49,180 nucleotides of DNA from Chlamydia trachomatis (GCA_945898205.1 CAMDHO010000010.1:1-49180), one strand, 5' to 3'; counted from the first letter of the stretch, positions 9,318 through 18,559 are shown. Notes: a model not told the origin generated them from the letters alone. Numbers and translations are program-made.

Positions 9318-10952
9318 TTATTCAGGGTTTTTGTATGAAAAAACAAGTTTGCGAGTCTCTTTTCTAGCTTCTCTTTCAGTTAACTGGCCTTTTTCTTGAA
9401 AATTACTACAGACTAGGGTGTAAAAATCCATTCTAGAAGGAGATTTAGGGCCTTCTAATATTTCTATTTCATCTAAGAAAAGTTTATTTAAGACGGAGAG
9501 TTCGTTAGGAGGAAATAATTTGGTATTTTTAGATTCTAGAGCGGACAAAATGAGGTCGATTAGTTGATATCCTTTTGCGGGAACTATAATTTGTTCAGTG
9601 ATTTCTTGGGATGACATGTTTTTTATTGCAGGATGATCAAATATTCCTTTAAAAAATGTTAAATTTGTCGATCTAGATTCTGGGGTTAGAGAGGGTTTTT
9701 GACCTGCATATTCAAGAAAAATCATTAAAGTTTCTTTGGAGAGGAGATCTCTTTGAGAGTATTTAAGGAGTTTCGGAAAGAAAGGAATTAAAAGGTTTTT
9801 GGGGACTTTTTGTAAAAAGCTAGGAAGGTCTTTTTCTGAGAGTTGCGATATATTAGTAAGTTGAAAAAGAGTGGTGTAAAATTTTAAAGCAAGCTGGGTA
9901 GAGCACGGGTGTTGTTTGTAGAGCTTTTTAAAGAGTCTCATGTAGTTTTTAATCTGAGGTATAGAGGATTCTTTGAAGAGGGGGAGTTTGAGCATTTGAT
10001 GTAGAATAGGAATCATTTCGTCGCTAGTTGGCTTTTTAGGATAAAACATTTTCAGCGTTCTTTTATCTGAGCAACTGGTTATAGAGTTGTGTTTGAAAAT
10101 AGCTTCATAAAATAAAGTCGTAAGAAATTCATTTTTTGGATAAGACCGAAATTCTTCAATAAAATGTAGAAGATCTTCTAAAGATAGTTTTCTAAAAGAT
10201 GGGTGTTGCATCATTTGGGTTAGAAAGGGGATTTTGGAAAAAGTTGGAATTTGCTGGAAATGGTGGATCAAAATGTCTCTATTAAGATGTTGTATTGCAG
10301 GATGTTTGAAAAGAGCTGAAAAAAAATGAGAGTTAAGAAGGTCAGACTGAGGCTTGAATTCTTTTATAATAGATAAAACTTCACTTAAGGAAGCGTCTTT
10401 GAAAGAACGATGAGTTAAAGTCTTTGTAAGAATGTGAGGAAGGATATTTGCTTGTACAGGAGGCTCGTTGAGGCATAAGAAGGTTGTTTTAGTAAATAAA
10501 CTCATTTGAGGGCAGTTAAAAAGCAGCTGATAAAGATCTAGAAGCTTAGATTCGCCTAGAGTTGCTATATAAGGGGATCTATTGACTTGATCAAAAAGTT
10601 CTAGGAATTCTTCATTAGAAAACTCTTGTGTAAAAGTTTGGATGAGATATTTAGCTAGGTCACAAGAGCTTAATTCGTGGCATGTTAATGGGATTTTATG
10701 GCCTAAAACAGGAAGGTTTAATAGTGTTTGCAATGCGAGATTGTCATTTTTTAAGGAGGCTGTTAAAAGCGATTTAAGGTAAGTGGAAAACGAAAGAGGT
10801 AAAGCTTTATTGGGAGGAATGTGCATGGTTAAAGAACTAATATCTGTTTTTTTTTGGGTCTGAGTAGAGTTGTCTCCGCTTTCGCATCTCAAATAAGTAG
10901 TGTCTGAAGTTGGGGGGCTTATGTAATATGGATTTGTTCCTTGCACAGACAT
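9318..10952 (-). CDS. Unrecognised 544-residue helical-repeat protein
   Basis: I do not recognise this family. The N-terminal 45 residues are polar and rich in Ser, Thr, Asn and Pro, compatible with an unstructured secretion signal. From about residue 60 to the end there is an irregular alpha-helical repeat of roughly 35-40 residues, recurring as phrases such as ALFKHPAI, MMQHPSF, IFKHNSI and IFDHPAIKNMSS, each followed by leucine-rich helices. No signal peptide or membrane helix is seen. ATG 10952 has AAGGA eight bases upstream. It is a single gene, convergent with the bat operon and divergent from the cyclase-like gene. A host-directed effector or scaffold is a guess from architecture alone. 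Confidence 0.75.
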   Translation of the reverse strand: MSVQGTNPYYISPPTSDTTYLRCESGDNSTQTQKKTDISSLTMHIPPNKALPLSFSTYLKSLLTASLKNDNLALQTLLNLPVLGHKIPLTCHELSSCDLAKYLIQTFTQEFSNEEFLELFDQVNRSPYIATLGESKLLDLYQLLFNCPQMSLFTKTTFLCLNEPPVQANILPHILTKTLTHRSFKDASLSEVLSIIKEFKPQSDLLNSHFFSALFKHPAIQHLNRDILIHHFQQIPTFSKIPFLTQMMQHPSFRKLSLEDLLHFIEEFRSYPKNEFLTTLFYEAIFKHNSITSCSDKRTLKMFYPKKPTSDEMIPILHQMLKLPLFKESSIPQIKNYMRLFKKLYKQHPCSTQLALKFYTTLFQLTNISQLSEKDLPSFLQKVPKNLLIPFFPKLLKYSQRDLLSKETLMIFLEYAGQKPSLTPESRSTNLTFFKGIFDHPAIKNMSSQEITEQIIVPAKGYQLIDLILSALESKNTKLFPPNELSVLNKLFLDEIEILEGPKSPSRMDFYTLVCSNFQEKGQLTEREARKETRKLVFSYKNPE

Positions 10953-11193
10953 TAATCTAATCCTTAGTTTTGTTTTTTTATTATATTATATCTCTATTTG
11001 CTTTTTTTATTCAACAATGAAGAGCTTAAAATCATTTTTACAATTATTTTGAATTATTTTTTTGATTAATTCATTTTTTTATGGTAATTGAGAATGTGTG
11101 AAAAATTTTTAAGGGTTGAACATATATATATATATTTATTAAAAGAGAGTTTAGTCGGTTTTTTTATTTTTTGTGAAATCAGGTGTGATTATT

Positions 11194-12564
11194 TTGAAAA
11201 ACATTATTTTTAAAGATCGTTTTTTTATTTTTTTCTTGGTTTGTTTATCTGTTTTTTTAATAACCTTATTTGGCTGTCTTTTTGCTTTACTAAAAATTCA
11301 AGATCGAAATATTGCAAACAATAAAAAATATAATGATCTCTACCTACTGGTAGATGAATGTCGTCAAACTTCGGATGATCTATCTACGATGGTTAGACTT
11401 TATGTACTTACTGGGGATAAAAAGTATGAAAAGTTCTACAAAAAAATTCTATCAATTCGAAAAGGCGTAACCCCTATTCCCGACGACTATTATGCAGGAT
11501 TCTGGGATTTTATTTTAGAAAATAATGAAGTTTTTCCTGACTCTGGCAAAATAATTTCTTTTAGAAGGAAAATTTTACAAGAGGAAATGTCTGGGGAAAA
11601 AAAGACGCTTTTAGAACTTTCTATTAAGAATAGTGAATTGCTTGTGCTAGTAGAAGAAGAAGCTATAAATGCAAGGCAAGGAAAGTTTAAAAATGCTACA
11701 GGGACGTATTTCTTAGAAGCAGACCCTAATGTGCCGCTAGCAATACGGCTAGTATCGGATTCTGCATATCTTAAGAAAAAAGCAGCTATAATGAAACCTT
11801 TGCAAGAGTTTTATAAACAGATTGATCGCGAAATGGAGAATGAAATACTTGAGATCGACAAAGAGCATGATTTGGTCGTTTTTGTTTCTGCGGCACTTTT
11901 AGTCTGTATTTCTTTTTTTATGGCTTTTTCTTTGAATAAAGCTTTAAGGTCTTCAATAAAAGCAACAGAGTCTAAAGAGAATTTACTTTTAAGTGCGTTA
12001 CCACCAGCTATTTCAGACCGTTTAAAGCATGGAGAAGAAAGTACTGTAAAAGAGTATGAAGCGTGTGTTCTTTTTTTAGATGTAGGGATGGAGTCTCAGA
12101 ATTCGGGTCAAGAGTCGGAGGTTTTACAGTCTTTATATAAAGAGATAGATCAATTGGTAGAGACTTTTAAAGTAGAGAGAATTAGAACGTTGCAAGGTAA
12201 CTATATGGTAGTTTCTGGTATTTCAGGTGAGTTAGAAAGGTATGCTGAAAAGTTAGCAGATTTTGCAGTTGCGGTTAAAGATCTGATTCGTAAGTGCGGA
12301 GATGCTAATAGCCTTAATATATATATACAAGCTGGGATGTCTATAGGAACAGTGATTTCTGGGCTACTGGATAATAAAAAATACATCTACGACCTGTGGG
12401 GAGATGTATTGAAGGTTGCTAATAGGTTAGAGTCTAATGGAGTAAAAGGAGAAATTCAAATTACTAAAAAACTAGAATCTAAGCTAAGGGGTTTGTTTGA
12501 AATGGTAGAGAAAGAAGGGGATGGCAAGATCTTTTTTTTAAAGAAGAGGATTGTTACGGGATAA
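11194..12564 (+). CDS. Membrane-bound class III adenylate/guanylate cyclase-like protein, altered active site
   Basis: 456 residues: a membrane helix (about 10-33), an extracytoplasmic sensor region (about 35-225), a second helix (about 227-247), then a cyclase linker LLLSALPPAISDRLKHGE and a class III cyclase domain (about 285-450). The fold is clear from YIYDLWGDVLKVANRLES and the GxPSIGxVISGLL-like strand. One metal Asp (Asp296) and the purine-contacting Asp400 and Arg411 are present, but the second metal Asp is Gly335 (QGNYM instead of GDAYM) and the transition-state Asn is Lys407. Catalysis is therefore doubtful; it may be a receptor or partner subunit. I choose TTG 11194, with AGGTG eight bases upstream, over GTG 11173 with no ribosome site. 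Its end overlaps oppF by 11 bases on the opposite strand. Confidence 0.85.
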   Translation: MKNIIFKDRFFIFFLVCLSVFLITLFGCLFALLKIQDRNIANNKKYNDLYLLVDECRQTSDDLSTMVRLYVLTGDKKYEKFYKKILSIRKGVTPIPDDYYAGFWDFILENNEVFPDSGKIISFRRKILQEEMSGEKKTLLELSIKNSELLVLVEEEAINARQGKFKNATGTYFLEADPNVPLAIRLVSDSAYLKKKAAIMKPLQEFYKQIDREMENEILEIDKEHDLVVFVSAALLVCISFFMAFSLNKALRSSIKATESKENLLLSALPPAISDRLKHGEESTVKEYEACVLFLDVGMESQNSGQESEVLQSLYKEIDQLVETFKVERIRTLQGNYMVVSGISGELERYAEKLADFAVAVKDLIRKCGDANSLNIYIQAGMSIGTVISGLLDNKKYIYDLWGDVLKVANRLESNGVKGEIQITKKLESKLRGLFEMVEKEGDGKIFFLKKRIVTG

Positions 12565-13546
12565 TTTTAAGCGAAGAGTCTTCTGGGGTTAATCGATGAC
12601 AAGCTACAAAGTGCCCAGGATTTACCTCTCTCCATTTAGGTCTAATCTGATCGCAGATCTTTTCTGAATAAGGACATCTAGAGCTAAATATACAGCCTCT
12701 ATGATGCTCTGAGGGATTTCCACTTTCTTCTTGTAATAGGATTTTTTTTCTTTTTCTTTCTAGTATAGGATCTGGGATTGGGATAGAAGAAAGAAGTATT
12801 TGAGTGTATGGATGAAGGGGGTTTTGATATAGGTTCTCTGTTGGGGCCAGTTCGATTAATTTTCCTAAATACATGACGGCGACTCTTGTCGATATATATT
12901 TAATAATTCCTAGGTCATGTGCGATAAAAAGATAGGTGAGTTTTAGTTTAGACTGAAGCTCTTTGAGTAAGTTAATTATTTGAGCTTGAACAGAAACATC
13001 TAAAGCAGATACAGGTTCGTCGCAGACAATAAACTGAGGGCGCAAAGCTAGAGCTCTAGCTATACCGATTCTTTGCCTCTGCCCACCGCTAAGTTCGTGA
13101 GGATATTTGCCTAAAAAAGAAGAGTGTATGCCTACTAAGGAAAGAAGTTGTTCTATTTCATTTTCAAGTTGAGACTTTGAAAGTAAGAAGTGGATTTTAA
13201 AGGGCTCTTTTAAGATATCGGCAATAGTCATTCTGGGGTTTAAAGAGCTATAAGGATCTTGAAAAATGATCTGCATTTTACGGCACATGAGTTTTTTTTC
13301 TTGAGAGGAGAGTTTGGATAGATTGTAAGAGTCAAAATGGATGTCCCCCTCCGTTGGGGATTCTAGTCTTACTAACATTTTTCCAAGAGTTGATTTCCCG
13401 CAACCGCTTTCTCCTACAAGACCTAGAGTTTCTCCTTCGCGGATTTCAAGACTTACATCATCCACTGCTTTTAAAAGATGAGTTTGTAAAGGAAAGTGTT
13501 TTTTTACTTTAAAAATTTGTAGTAGGGATGGGGTGTGGTGGGTCAT
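12554..13546 (-). CDS. oppF: Oligopeptide ABC transporter ATP-binding protein OppF
   Basis: 330-residue ATPase of the Opp/Dpp peptide importer, energising uptake with OppD. Walker A GESGCGKST (about residues 50-58), Q loop IIFQDPYSSLNP, signature LSGGQRQRIGIARALAL, Walker B FIVCDEPVSALD and the switch His in IAHDLG are intact. The C-terminal oligopeptide-transporter extension with Cys-rich GCIFSSRCPY and a later CHR segment, which can bind an iron-sulphur cluster in this family, is present. It starts in an ATGA overlap with oppD and has an AAGGAG ribosome site. It is last in the operon. Confidence 0.95.
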   Translation of the reverse strand: MTHHTPSLLQIFKVKKHFPLQTHLLKAVDDVSLEIREGETLGLVGESGCGKSTLGKMLVRLESPTEGDIHFDSYNLSKLSSQEKKLMCRKMQIIFQDPYSSLNPRMTIADILKEPFKIHFLLSKSQLENEIEQLLSLVGIHSSFLGKYPHELSGGQRQRIGIARALALRPQFIVCDEPVSALDVSVQAQIINLLKELQSKLKLTYLFIAHDLGIIKYISTRVAVMYLGKLIELAPTENLYQNPLHPYTQILLSSIPIPDPILERKRKKILLQEESGNPSEHHRGCIFSSRCPYSEKICDQIRPKWREVNPGHFVACHRLTPEDSSLKIIP

Positions 13547-14523
13547 AGAGAGTTCTCCTTATTGCGTAGCCAACATCTGCTTTGACATCCATTTTCTAGA
13601 AGAGTTAAAAGAGGGGGTTGTTCTCTGCAGATAGGCATGGTTTCTGAGCATCTAGGATGAAAAGCACACCCTGCTAAAGGGCTATTTAATAAAGGAGGAG
13701 TTCCTTCTATAGGGAAAAGAATTCGATCTTTAGGCAGGTCTATTCTAGGGATAGTTTGTAAAAGTCTTTGTGTATAGGGATGCTTAGGGTTGTAAAAAAG
13801 ATCTTCAACAGGAGCTATTTCAACAATTTTTCCTGCATACATGACAACAACTCGATCGCAAAATCCAGCAACTACGCTTAAGTCATGAGTTATGAGGAGA
13901 ATGCTTGTGTTTTGATTTTTTTGTAAAGAAGTCATAAAAGAGAGTATCTGAGCTTGTACGGTAGCGTCCAAGGCTGTTGTCGGTTCATCGGCAATTAGAA
14001 GTTTGGGGTGAGATGCAAGAGCTATAGCTATTGTTACTTTTTGTCGCATTCCACCGCTTAATGTATGGGGGTATTCAAATATTCTTTTGGAAGGTTGAGG
14101 GATCCCGACAGAAGTTAAGAGTGTTATGGCGTAAGAAAGAGCTTCTTGCTTGCTTATGAGTGGGTTGTGTTTAAGATAGCCTTCAAGAATTTGTTCTCCG
14201 ATTTTCATCGTGGGATTTAAAGCGGTCATAGGGTCTTGAAAGATAAATCCTATTTCTTTACCTCTTATAAAACGCAATTCTTGTTCTGTGCATTTTAAAA
14301 GGTTTTTTTTGTTAAAAAGAACCTCTCCTTCTATATGTGCATTTTTAGAAAGAAGTTGTACTAAAGTTTTAGCAAGAGTGCTCTTTCCGCATCCAGATTC
14401 TCCAACAATCCCAAGAATTTCACCCTGCTTTAGATCTAGGTCGATGCCAGAAAGAGCTTTTACATCTCCTTCTCGACTAGGGAAATGAACCTGAAGATTT
14501 TTGATTTCTAAGATGTTTGTCAT
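13543..14523 (-). CDS. oppD: Oligopeptide ABC transporter ATP-binding protein OppD
   Basis: 326-residue partner ATPase of OppF. It carries GESGCGKST Walker A, the Q loop FIFQDPMTALNP, signature LSGGMRQKVTIAIAL, Walker B LLIADEPTTALD, switch His ITHDL and the C-terminal Cys-containing extension (GCAFHPRCSETMPIC). The frame is open up to 14580, but ATG 14523 overlaps the oppC stop as ATGA and has GAGGA eight bases upstream, so it is the start. Tight coupling with oppC and oppF shows one transcriptional unit. Confidence 0.95.
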   Translation of the reverse strand: MTNILEIKNLQVHFPSREGDVKALSGIDLDLKQGEILGIVGESGCGKSTLAKTLVQLLSKNAHIEGEVLFNKKNLLKCTEQELRFIRGKEIGFIFQDPMTALNPTMKIGEQILEGYLKHNPLISKQEALSYAITLLTSVGIPQPSKRIFEYPHTLSGGMRQKVTIAIALASHPKLLIADEPTTALDATVQAQILSFMTSLQKNQNTSILLITHDLSVVAGFCDRVVVMYAGKIVEIAPVEDLFYNPKHPYTQRLLQTIPRIDLPKDRILFPIEGTPPLLNSPLAGCAFHPRCSETMPICREQPPLLTLLENGCQSRCWLRNKENSL

Positions 14524-15437
14524 GTGTGGGTCCTCGGATCGAAAGCATCTCGAAGCCCGTCGCCTACTAAGTTGAAGCAAAGCATTGTAATGCAGATGAA
14601 GCTTGCTGGAAAGAAAAGTCTCCAGGGGTAGTAGGAAAGAGCTGAAAGGCCTTCGTTGGCCATGGTTCCCCAGCTAGCGATAGGAGCTTGAACTCCTAGT
14701 CCTAAAAAACTTAAAAAAGCTTCAGCAAAGATAGCAGATGGAATTGTTAAAGTGACAGTGACAAGAATAGAACCCATGCAATTAGGGATAAGGTGATGCA
14801 TAAGGATTCTTAATTTCCCGGCCCCCATGGTTTTTGCAGCTTTAATAAAGTCCATTTGAGAAAGTTGCAAGATCTGGCCTCTGATGATTCTAGCCATCCC
14901 GATCCATCCGGTAAAAGTTAAGGCAATAAGAATTGTGGAGATTCCAGATCCGATAACGACCATAAGGAGAATAACAACGAGTAAGTAGGGGATTGAGTAG
15001 AGGATATCAGCTATCCTCATCATGAATTCTTCTGTTTTTCCTCCTGTGAGAGCGGCAAAAGATCCATAGATAACGCCAATGATAAGATCTATGATAGAAG
15101 CTGCAATCCCGACAAATAAAGAAATACGAGCTCCCCACCAAATTCTTGTAAAAAGATCTCTTCCTAGTTCATCGGTTCCAAACCAAAACTGCGTGCAAGG
15201 AGCTGTGTTTTTTAAGTGAAGATGTGTTTCGTAGTAAGTATATGAATTCATCAAAGGGCCAAAAATAGCCATAAAGAAAAAAAAGAGAAGGAGTAACATT
15301 CCGATAAGAGCGATCTTATTTTGACAAAACCTGTTCCAGCCTTCTTGCCAAAAAGAAGGGGAACGAGCTGTTTGAGCTTGATTTTTTTTTATTAGAAGAC
15401 CTTTTAATGAAGAGGAGGACGAGTCTAAGTGGTTCAT
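14520..15437 (-). CDS. oppC: Oligopeptide ABC transporter permease OppC
   Basis: 305-residue inner-membrane permease. About 40 polar cytoplasmic residues precede the first helix, followed by five further helices, the usual OppC layout. The coupling motif that contacts the ATPases reads AAKTMGAGKLRILMHHLIPN, and FGTDELGRDLFTRIWWGARISL is the family N-terminal signature. The start has AAAGGAGG upstream and overlaps the end of oppB by four bases. Confidence 0.94.
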   Translation of the reverse strand: MNHLDSSSSSLKGLLIKKNQAQTARSPSFWQEGWNRFCQNKIALIGMLLLLFFFFMAIFGPLMNSYTYYETHLHLKNTAPCTQFWFGTDELGRDLFTRIWWGARISLFVGIAASIIDLIIGVIYGSFAALTGGKTEEFMMRIADILYSIPYLLVVILLMVVIGSGISTILIALTFTGWIGMARIIRGQILQLSQMDFIKAAKTMGAGKLRILMHHLIPNCMGSILVTVTLTIPSAIFAEAFLSFLGLGVQAPIASWGTMANEGLSALSYYPWRLFFPASFICITMLCFNLVGDGLRDAFDPRTHT

Positions 15438-16369
15438 GAAAAGCCTCCTTTAATCGTTTGTTTAATTCTGGGGTCAATCCAAAAGTAGAGCAGGTCGACT
15501 AAGAAGATAGCGCTCATTAAAATAACACTATAAAAAAGAGTGGTCCCCATAATAACGGTATAGTCTCTGTTTGTGATGCTGAGAACAAACCATTGTCCAA
15601 GGCCGGGGATCCCAAAGATTTTTTCAACAGCAAAACTTCCTGTTAAAATAGAAGCTGTTAAGGGGCCTAAATAAGAAGCAACAGGTAAAAGAGCGTTGCG
15701 AAGTACATGTTTATAAAGAATCCAAGCCATGGAAAGGCCCTTGGATTTAGCTGTTAAAATATGATCTTGGTGTAGAACTTCTATCATACTAGTTCGAAGT
15801 AGTCTCGAGATGAAAGCTGTAGGAAGCGCTGCGAGGGATAAAGCTGGTAAAATCGACTGACGGATCGATCCCCACCTAGCTACTGGTAAAAGATCGAGCT
15901 TCATAGCTAGTAGATATTGTAGAAACGTAGCAAGTAGAAAACTTGGAATAGAAAGGCCTAAAATAGCTATGAACATGGAAGACCGGTCTTGCCACTTGCT
16001 TTGTTTAGAAGATGAAAGAGCTCCAAAAATAATTCCAAAAAAAAGGGAGATAAAAAGAGCTTCGAGACCTAGGCAAAGAGAGACAGGAAATCCTTCTTGA
16101 ATAATTTCATTAACAGTTCTCCCCTGATATTTAAAAGAGGGACCTAAATCAAACTTGCAAAGGCCTATCATGTAGTCAAAGTATTGTATGATAAGGGGTT
16201 TGTCTAGGCCGTAATGTTTTTGCATAGCCTGTAGAATTTCTAGGGGAATTGCTTTTTCTTGAGTAAAAGGATCTCCGGGAATAGCGTGCATAAGAAAAAA
16301 AGTTAAACTAGCAACAACAAGAAGAGAGACTAATAAAATCGCGAACTTCTTAAAAAAATAACTTGTCAT
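15434..16369 (-). CDS. oppB: Oligopeptide ABC transporter permease OppB
   Basis: 311-residue permease with an N-terminal helix ending in a periplasmic loop containing IPGDPF, then five membrane helices and the ATPase-coupling loop (LTAKSKGLSMAWILYKHVLRN). It is first in the oppBCDF unit; no strong ribosome site is visible before ATG 16369. The usual companion oppA, encoding the substrate-binding lipoprotein, is absent from both ends of this operon, so the binding protein must be encoded elsewhere if the system works as an importer. Confidence 0.94.
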   Translation of the reverse strand: MTSYFFKKFAILLVSLLVVASLTFFLMHAIPGDPFTQEKAIPLEILQAMQKHYGLDKPLIIQYFDYMIGLCKFDLGPSFKYQGRTVNEIIQEGFPVSLCLGLEALFISLFFGIIFGALSSSKQSKWQDRSSMFIAILGLSIPSFLLATFLQYLLAMKLDLLPVARWGSIRQSILPALSLAALPTAFISRLLRTSMIEVLHQDHILTAKSKGLSMAWILYKHVLRNALLPVASYLGPLTASILTGSFAVEKIFGIPGLGQWFVLSITNRDYTVIMGTTLFYSVILMSAIFLVDLLYFWIDPRIKQTIKGGFS

Positions 16370-16683
16370 GTGATTCGTTTTGTATTGTATTTTTTCTGTT
16401 TTGGAAGAAGATAGCAGGGTAATAAGTTCTAGTAAATGGTATCTTTAATAAACCGTTTCAAGGTTCTTGGGTAAAACCATGACGAGCCGTCTAAACAAGT
16501 TTATGGATGATTTTTCGCCGCATAGTTTTTTTGTGCTAGCTCCTTCTGATGTAAAAAATGTTTATTATAACGCTTGTGTTACCTTTTTTTTAAATCGCTA
16601 TTTATTTTATGTGCTTTTTTTTCTTTAATTAAATTGAATGTTAATGTGTTCTTAGTTGTGTAATTAATTGTAGGAGTTGTTTT
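16370..16683. other. Divergent intergenic region
   Basis: About 310 AT-rich bases between oppB (leftward) and a small rightward gene. It should contain both promoters, but I see no near-consensus pair. It also holds a 49-codon open frame (16479-16628) without a ribosome site, which I do not accept as a gene. Confidence 0.5.
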
Positions 16684-16977
16684 TTGCTAACAGGGGATAA
16701 TATAGGCTCATCCTTTGACATAGTGTCGAATGGCTCAGGGGAAACTCTTTTAAAAGAAGTTAAAGATTCGATCAAAGAACTGGCCAAGCAGACTCTAGAA
16801 GCAAAGAATTTCTCAGCAGGAGAGTGTTCTCAAATAGTGTTTGATAATATTGGAGAAGAAAGTCTGAAGTTGCGTAATCTGCTTGAGACTGCTGGAATTG
16901 TTCAATCGAGTATGGGAGAGGTGATGAGTTATTATGAGAAGTGTATAGTTGAATCGGCTTCGATTGAATCTGCTTGA
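16684..16977 (+). CDS. Small hypothetical protein, 97 residues
   Basis: Not recognised. The start is TTG 16684 with AGGAG seven bases upstream, a convincing ribosome site that makes the rare start credible. The product is acidic and probably mostly helical (LLKEVKDSIKELAKQTLEAK and a second helix around residues 58-90), with no signal peptide or membrane helix. A factor-independent terminator follows 47 bases after the stop, so it is a stand-alone transcript. The size, acidity and helicity would suit a chaperone-like or secreted small protein, but nothing identifies a function. Confidence 0.65.
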   Translation: MLTGDNIGSSFDIVSNGSGETLLKEVKDSIKELAKQTLEAKNFSAGECSQIVFDNIGEESLKLRNLLETAGIVQSSMGEVMSYYEKCIVESASIESA

Positions 16978-17023
16978 AAAGGATAACACAATACATTTTA
17001 AAATATCTTTTTTACAAAAGAAC

Positions 17024-17047
17024 CGTCTTCTTAAGGCGCTTTTTTTA
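17024..17047 (+). terminator. Intrinsic terminator after the small gene
   Basis: CGTCTT (17024-17029) pairs with AAGGCG (17033-17038, one G-U pair) around a three-base loop, followed by CT and seven T. It ends transcription of the small upstream gene before rimO. Confidence 0.65.
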
Positions 17048-17136
17048 TTTGTCTTAAACGAAGTTTATTTCTTTTAATAGAGAAGGACTTGCCTCTATAA
17101 AAAGGATTGTAGTGGTATTTTATTGAAAGGCCCGGT

Positions 17137-17142
17137 TATAAT
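17137..17142 (+). promoter_or_regulatory. -10 element of the rimO promoter
   Basis: A perfect TATAAT lies 27 bases before the rimO ATG. No good -35 sits at the usual distance (TTGAAA is only 8 bases away), so the promoter assignment rests on the -10 box and on the terminator upstream. Confidence 0.4.
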
Positions 17143-17168
17143 GTTCCTCTAATATTTTGGAGAGATCT

Positions 17169-18557
17169 ATGAAAGTTATGACGGGAAATAAAATTCATTT
17201 TACTAGTCTTGGGTGCGCAAGGAATCTTGTGGATTCAGAGGTTATGATGGGTATTCTTCTTAGATCGGGCTATGAAGTTGCCTCAGATCTAAAAGAAGCT
17301 GATTTTTTAGTAGTTAATACATGCGGATTTTTAGCTTCTTCAAGGCAAGAATCTTCTGATACTATTGCAGATCTTATTAGAGAAAAAAAAGCGGGAGCAA
17401 AGCTTATTGTTGCTGGATGCATGGTTCAAAAGCACCAAGAAGAGTTAACTTCTCAATTTTCAGATATCCATTACTATCTAGGATCTGGGGATGTGGAAAA
17501 AATTTTAGAGGCTATTGAAGCTCCGGTAGCGGGAGAGGCTGTGACAACAGCGCGCAGTTATCTGCAGTCGGGAGAAGTTCCAAGGCAGCTATCCACTCCT
17601 AAGCATTTCGCCTATTTAAAAATCGCAGAAGGTTGCGCAAAGCAGTGCGCTTTTTGCATTATACCTAAAATTAAAGGCCCTTTAAAGAGCAAGTCTGTAG
17701 AACAGGTCATGAAAGAGTTTTCGATTTTACTCGATCAAGGCGCTCATGAAATAATTTTAATTGCGCAAGATCTTGGAGATTTTGGAAAAGAGACAAAAGA
17801 GAAAAAAGGATTAGAGCATCTTCTTGATGAAATGAGCAGAGTAGAAAAACCTTTTTGGCTTCGTCTTCTATATCTCTACCCGGATGAAATTACAGATGAA
17901 CTAATCGATATGATTGCAAAAGATGCGAGAATTTGTCGCTATTTAGACATGCCTATTCAGCACATGAATGATAGCATGTTAAAAGCGATGAAAAGAAAGA
18001 CTTCGAAAGAGGAAATTATCTCAACGATAGGTAAGTTAAGAGAGCGTCTTCCTGATATTGTCATTCGTACGAGTCTTATGGTAGGTTTTCCTGGAGAAAC
18101 AGAAGCGCAATTTGAAGAGATGGTTCAATTTGTAAAAGAGTTTAAATTAGACAATATTGGTATCTTTAAATATTCGATGGAAAAAGAGTCTTCTTCAGCC
18201 GGGCTTCCAGATCATATTTCTGAAGAAATTAAAGAAAAAAGATATCAAATCCTTGCAAAAGCACAACTTGAAGTGGTTCGTAAAAATAGCCGTCGATGGG
18301 TTGGTAAAACATTACCTGTTCTTGTCGAAGGCTACCACCCAGATTCCCCTTTCTTAATGAGGGGGAGGCATTATGGTCAGTGTCCAGAAATTGATGGGCA
18401 AGTAATCATTAATGACGGAAGGAAAGTGAAGGCGTTTGGCTCTATGTATTTAGTCGAGATTACAGAGTCTGCAGATTATGATCTGATTGGAAAAGTAGTA
18501 GGAACTATTGACTCTGCTCCCAAAAAAGCAAAGTCCCGACCTTTAGTTATGGCATAA
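17169..18557 (+). CDS. rimO: Ribosomal protein S12 methylthiotransferase RimO
   Basis: Radical-SAM enzyme that methylthiolates the conserved aspartate of ribosomal protein S12. The 462-residue product has the N-terminal UPF0004 domain with cluster cysteines Cys16, Cys52 and Cys84, the radical-SAM triad CAKQCAFC (Cys156, Cys160, Cys163) and a C-terminal TRAM domain (RRWVGKTLPVLVEG onwards). LGCARNLVDSE at the start distinguishes RimO from MiaB. ATG 17169 follows GGAG at six bases; the in-frame TTG at 17157 lies before the ribosome site. The next gene starts two bases after its stop. Confidence 0.93.
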   Translation: MKVMTGNKIHFTSLGCARNLVDSEVMMGILLRSGYEVASDLKEADFLVVNTCGFLASSRQESSDTIADLIREKKAGAKLIVAGCMVQKHQEELTSQFSDIHYYLGSGDVEKILEAIEAPVAGEAVTTARSYLQSGEVPRQLSTPKHFAYLKIAEGCAKQCAFCIIPKIKGPLKSKSVEQVMKEFSILLDQGAHEIILIAQDLGDFGKETKEKKGLEHLLDEMSRVEKPFWLRLLYLYPDEITDELIDMIAKDARICRYLDMPIQHMNDSMLKAMKRKTSKEEIISTIGKLRERLPDIVIRTSLMVGFPGETEAQFEEMVQFVKEFKLDNIGIFKYSMEKESSSAGLPDHISEEIKEKRYQILAKAQLEVVRKNSRRWVGKTLPVLVEGYHPDSPFLMRGRHYGQCPEIDGQVIINDGRKVKAFGSMYLVEITESADYDLIGKVVGTIDSAPKKAKSRPLVMA

Positions 18558-18559
18558 AT

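Noticed and set aside
11122-11135. Run of seven AT dinucleotides upstream of the cyclase-like gene as a phase-variation tract
   Set aside because: Short for a contingency locus and the DNA is AT-rich throughout; TTGAAC upstream does not give a convincing promoter across it.
16479-16628. 49-codon frame starting ATG 16479 in the oppB/16684 gap
   Set aside because: No ribosome site, T-rich composition giving a Phe-rich end, and no family resemblance.
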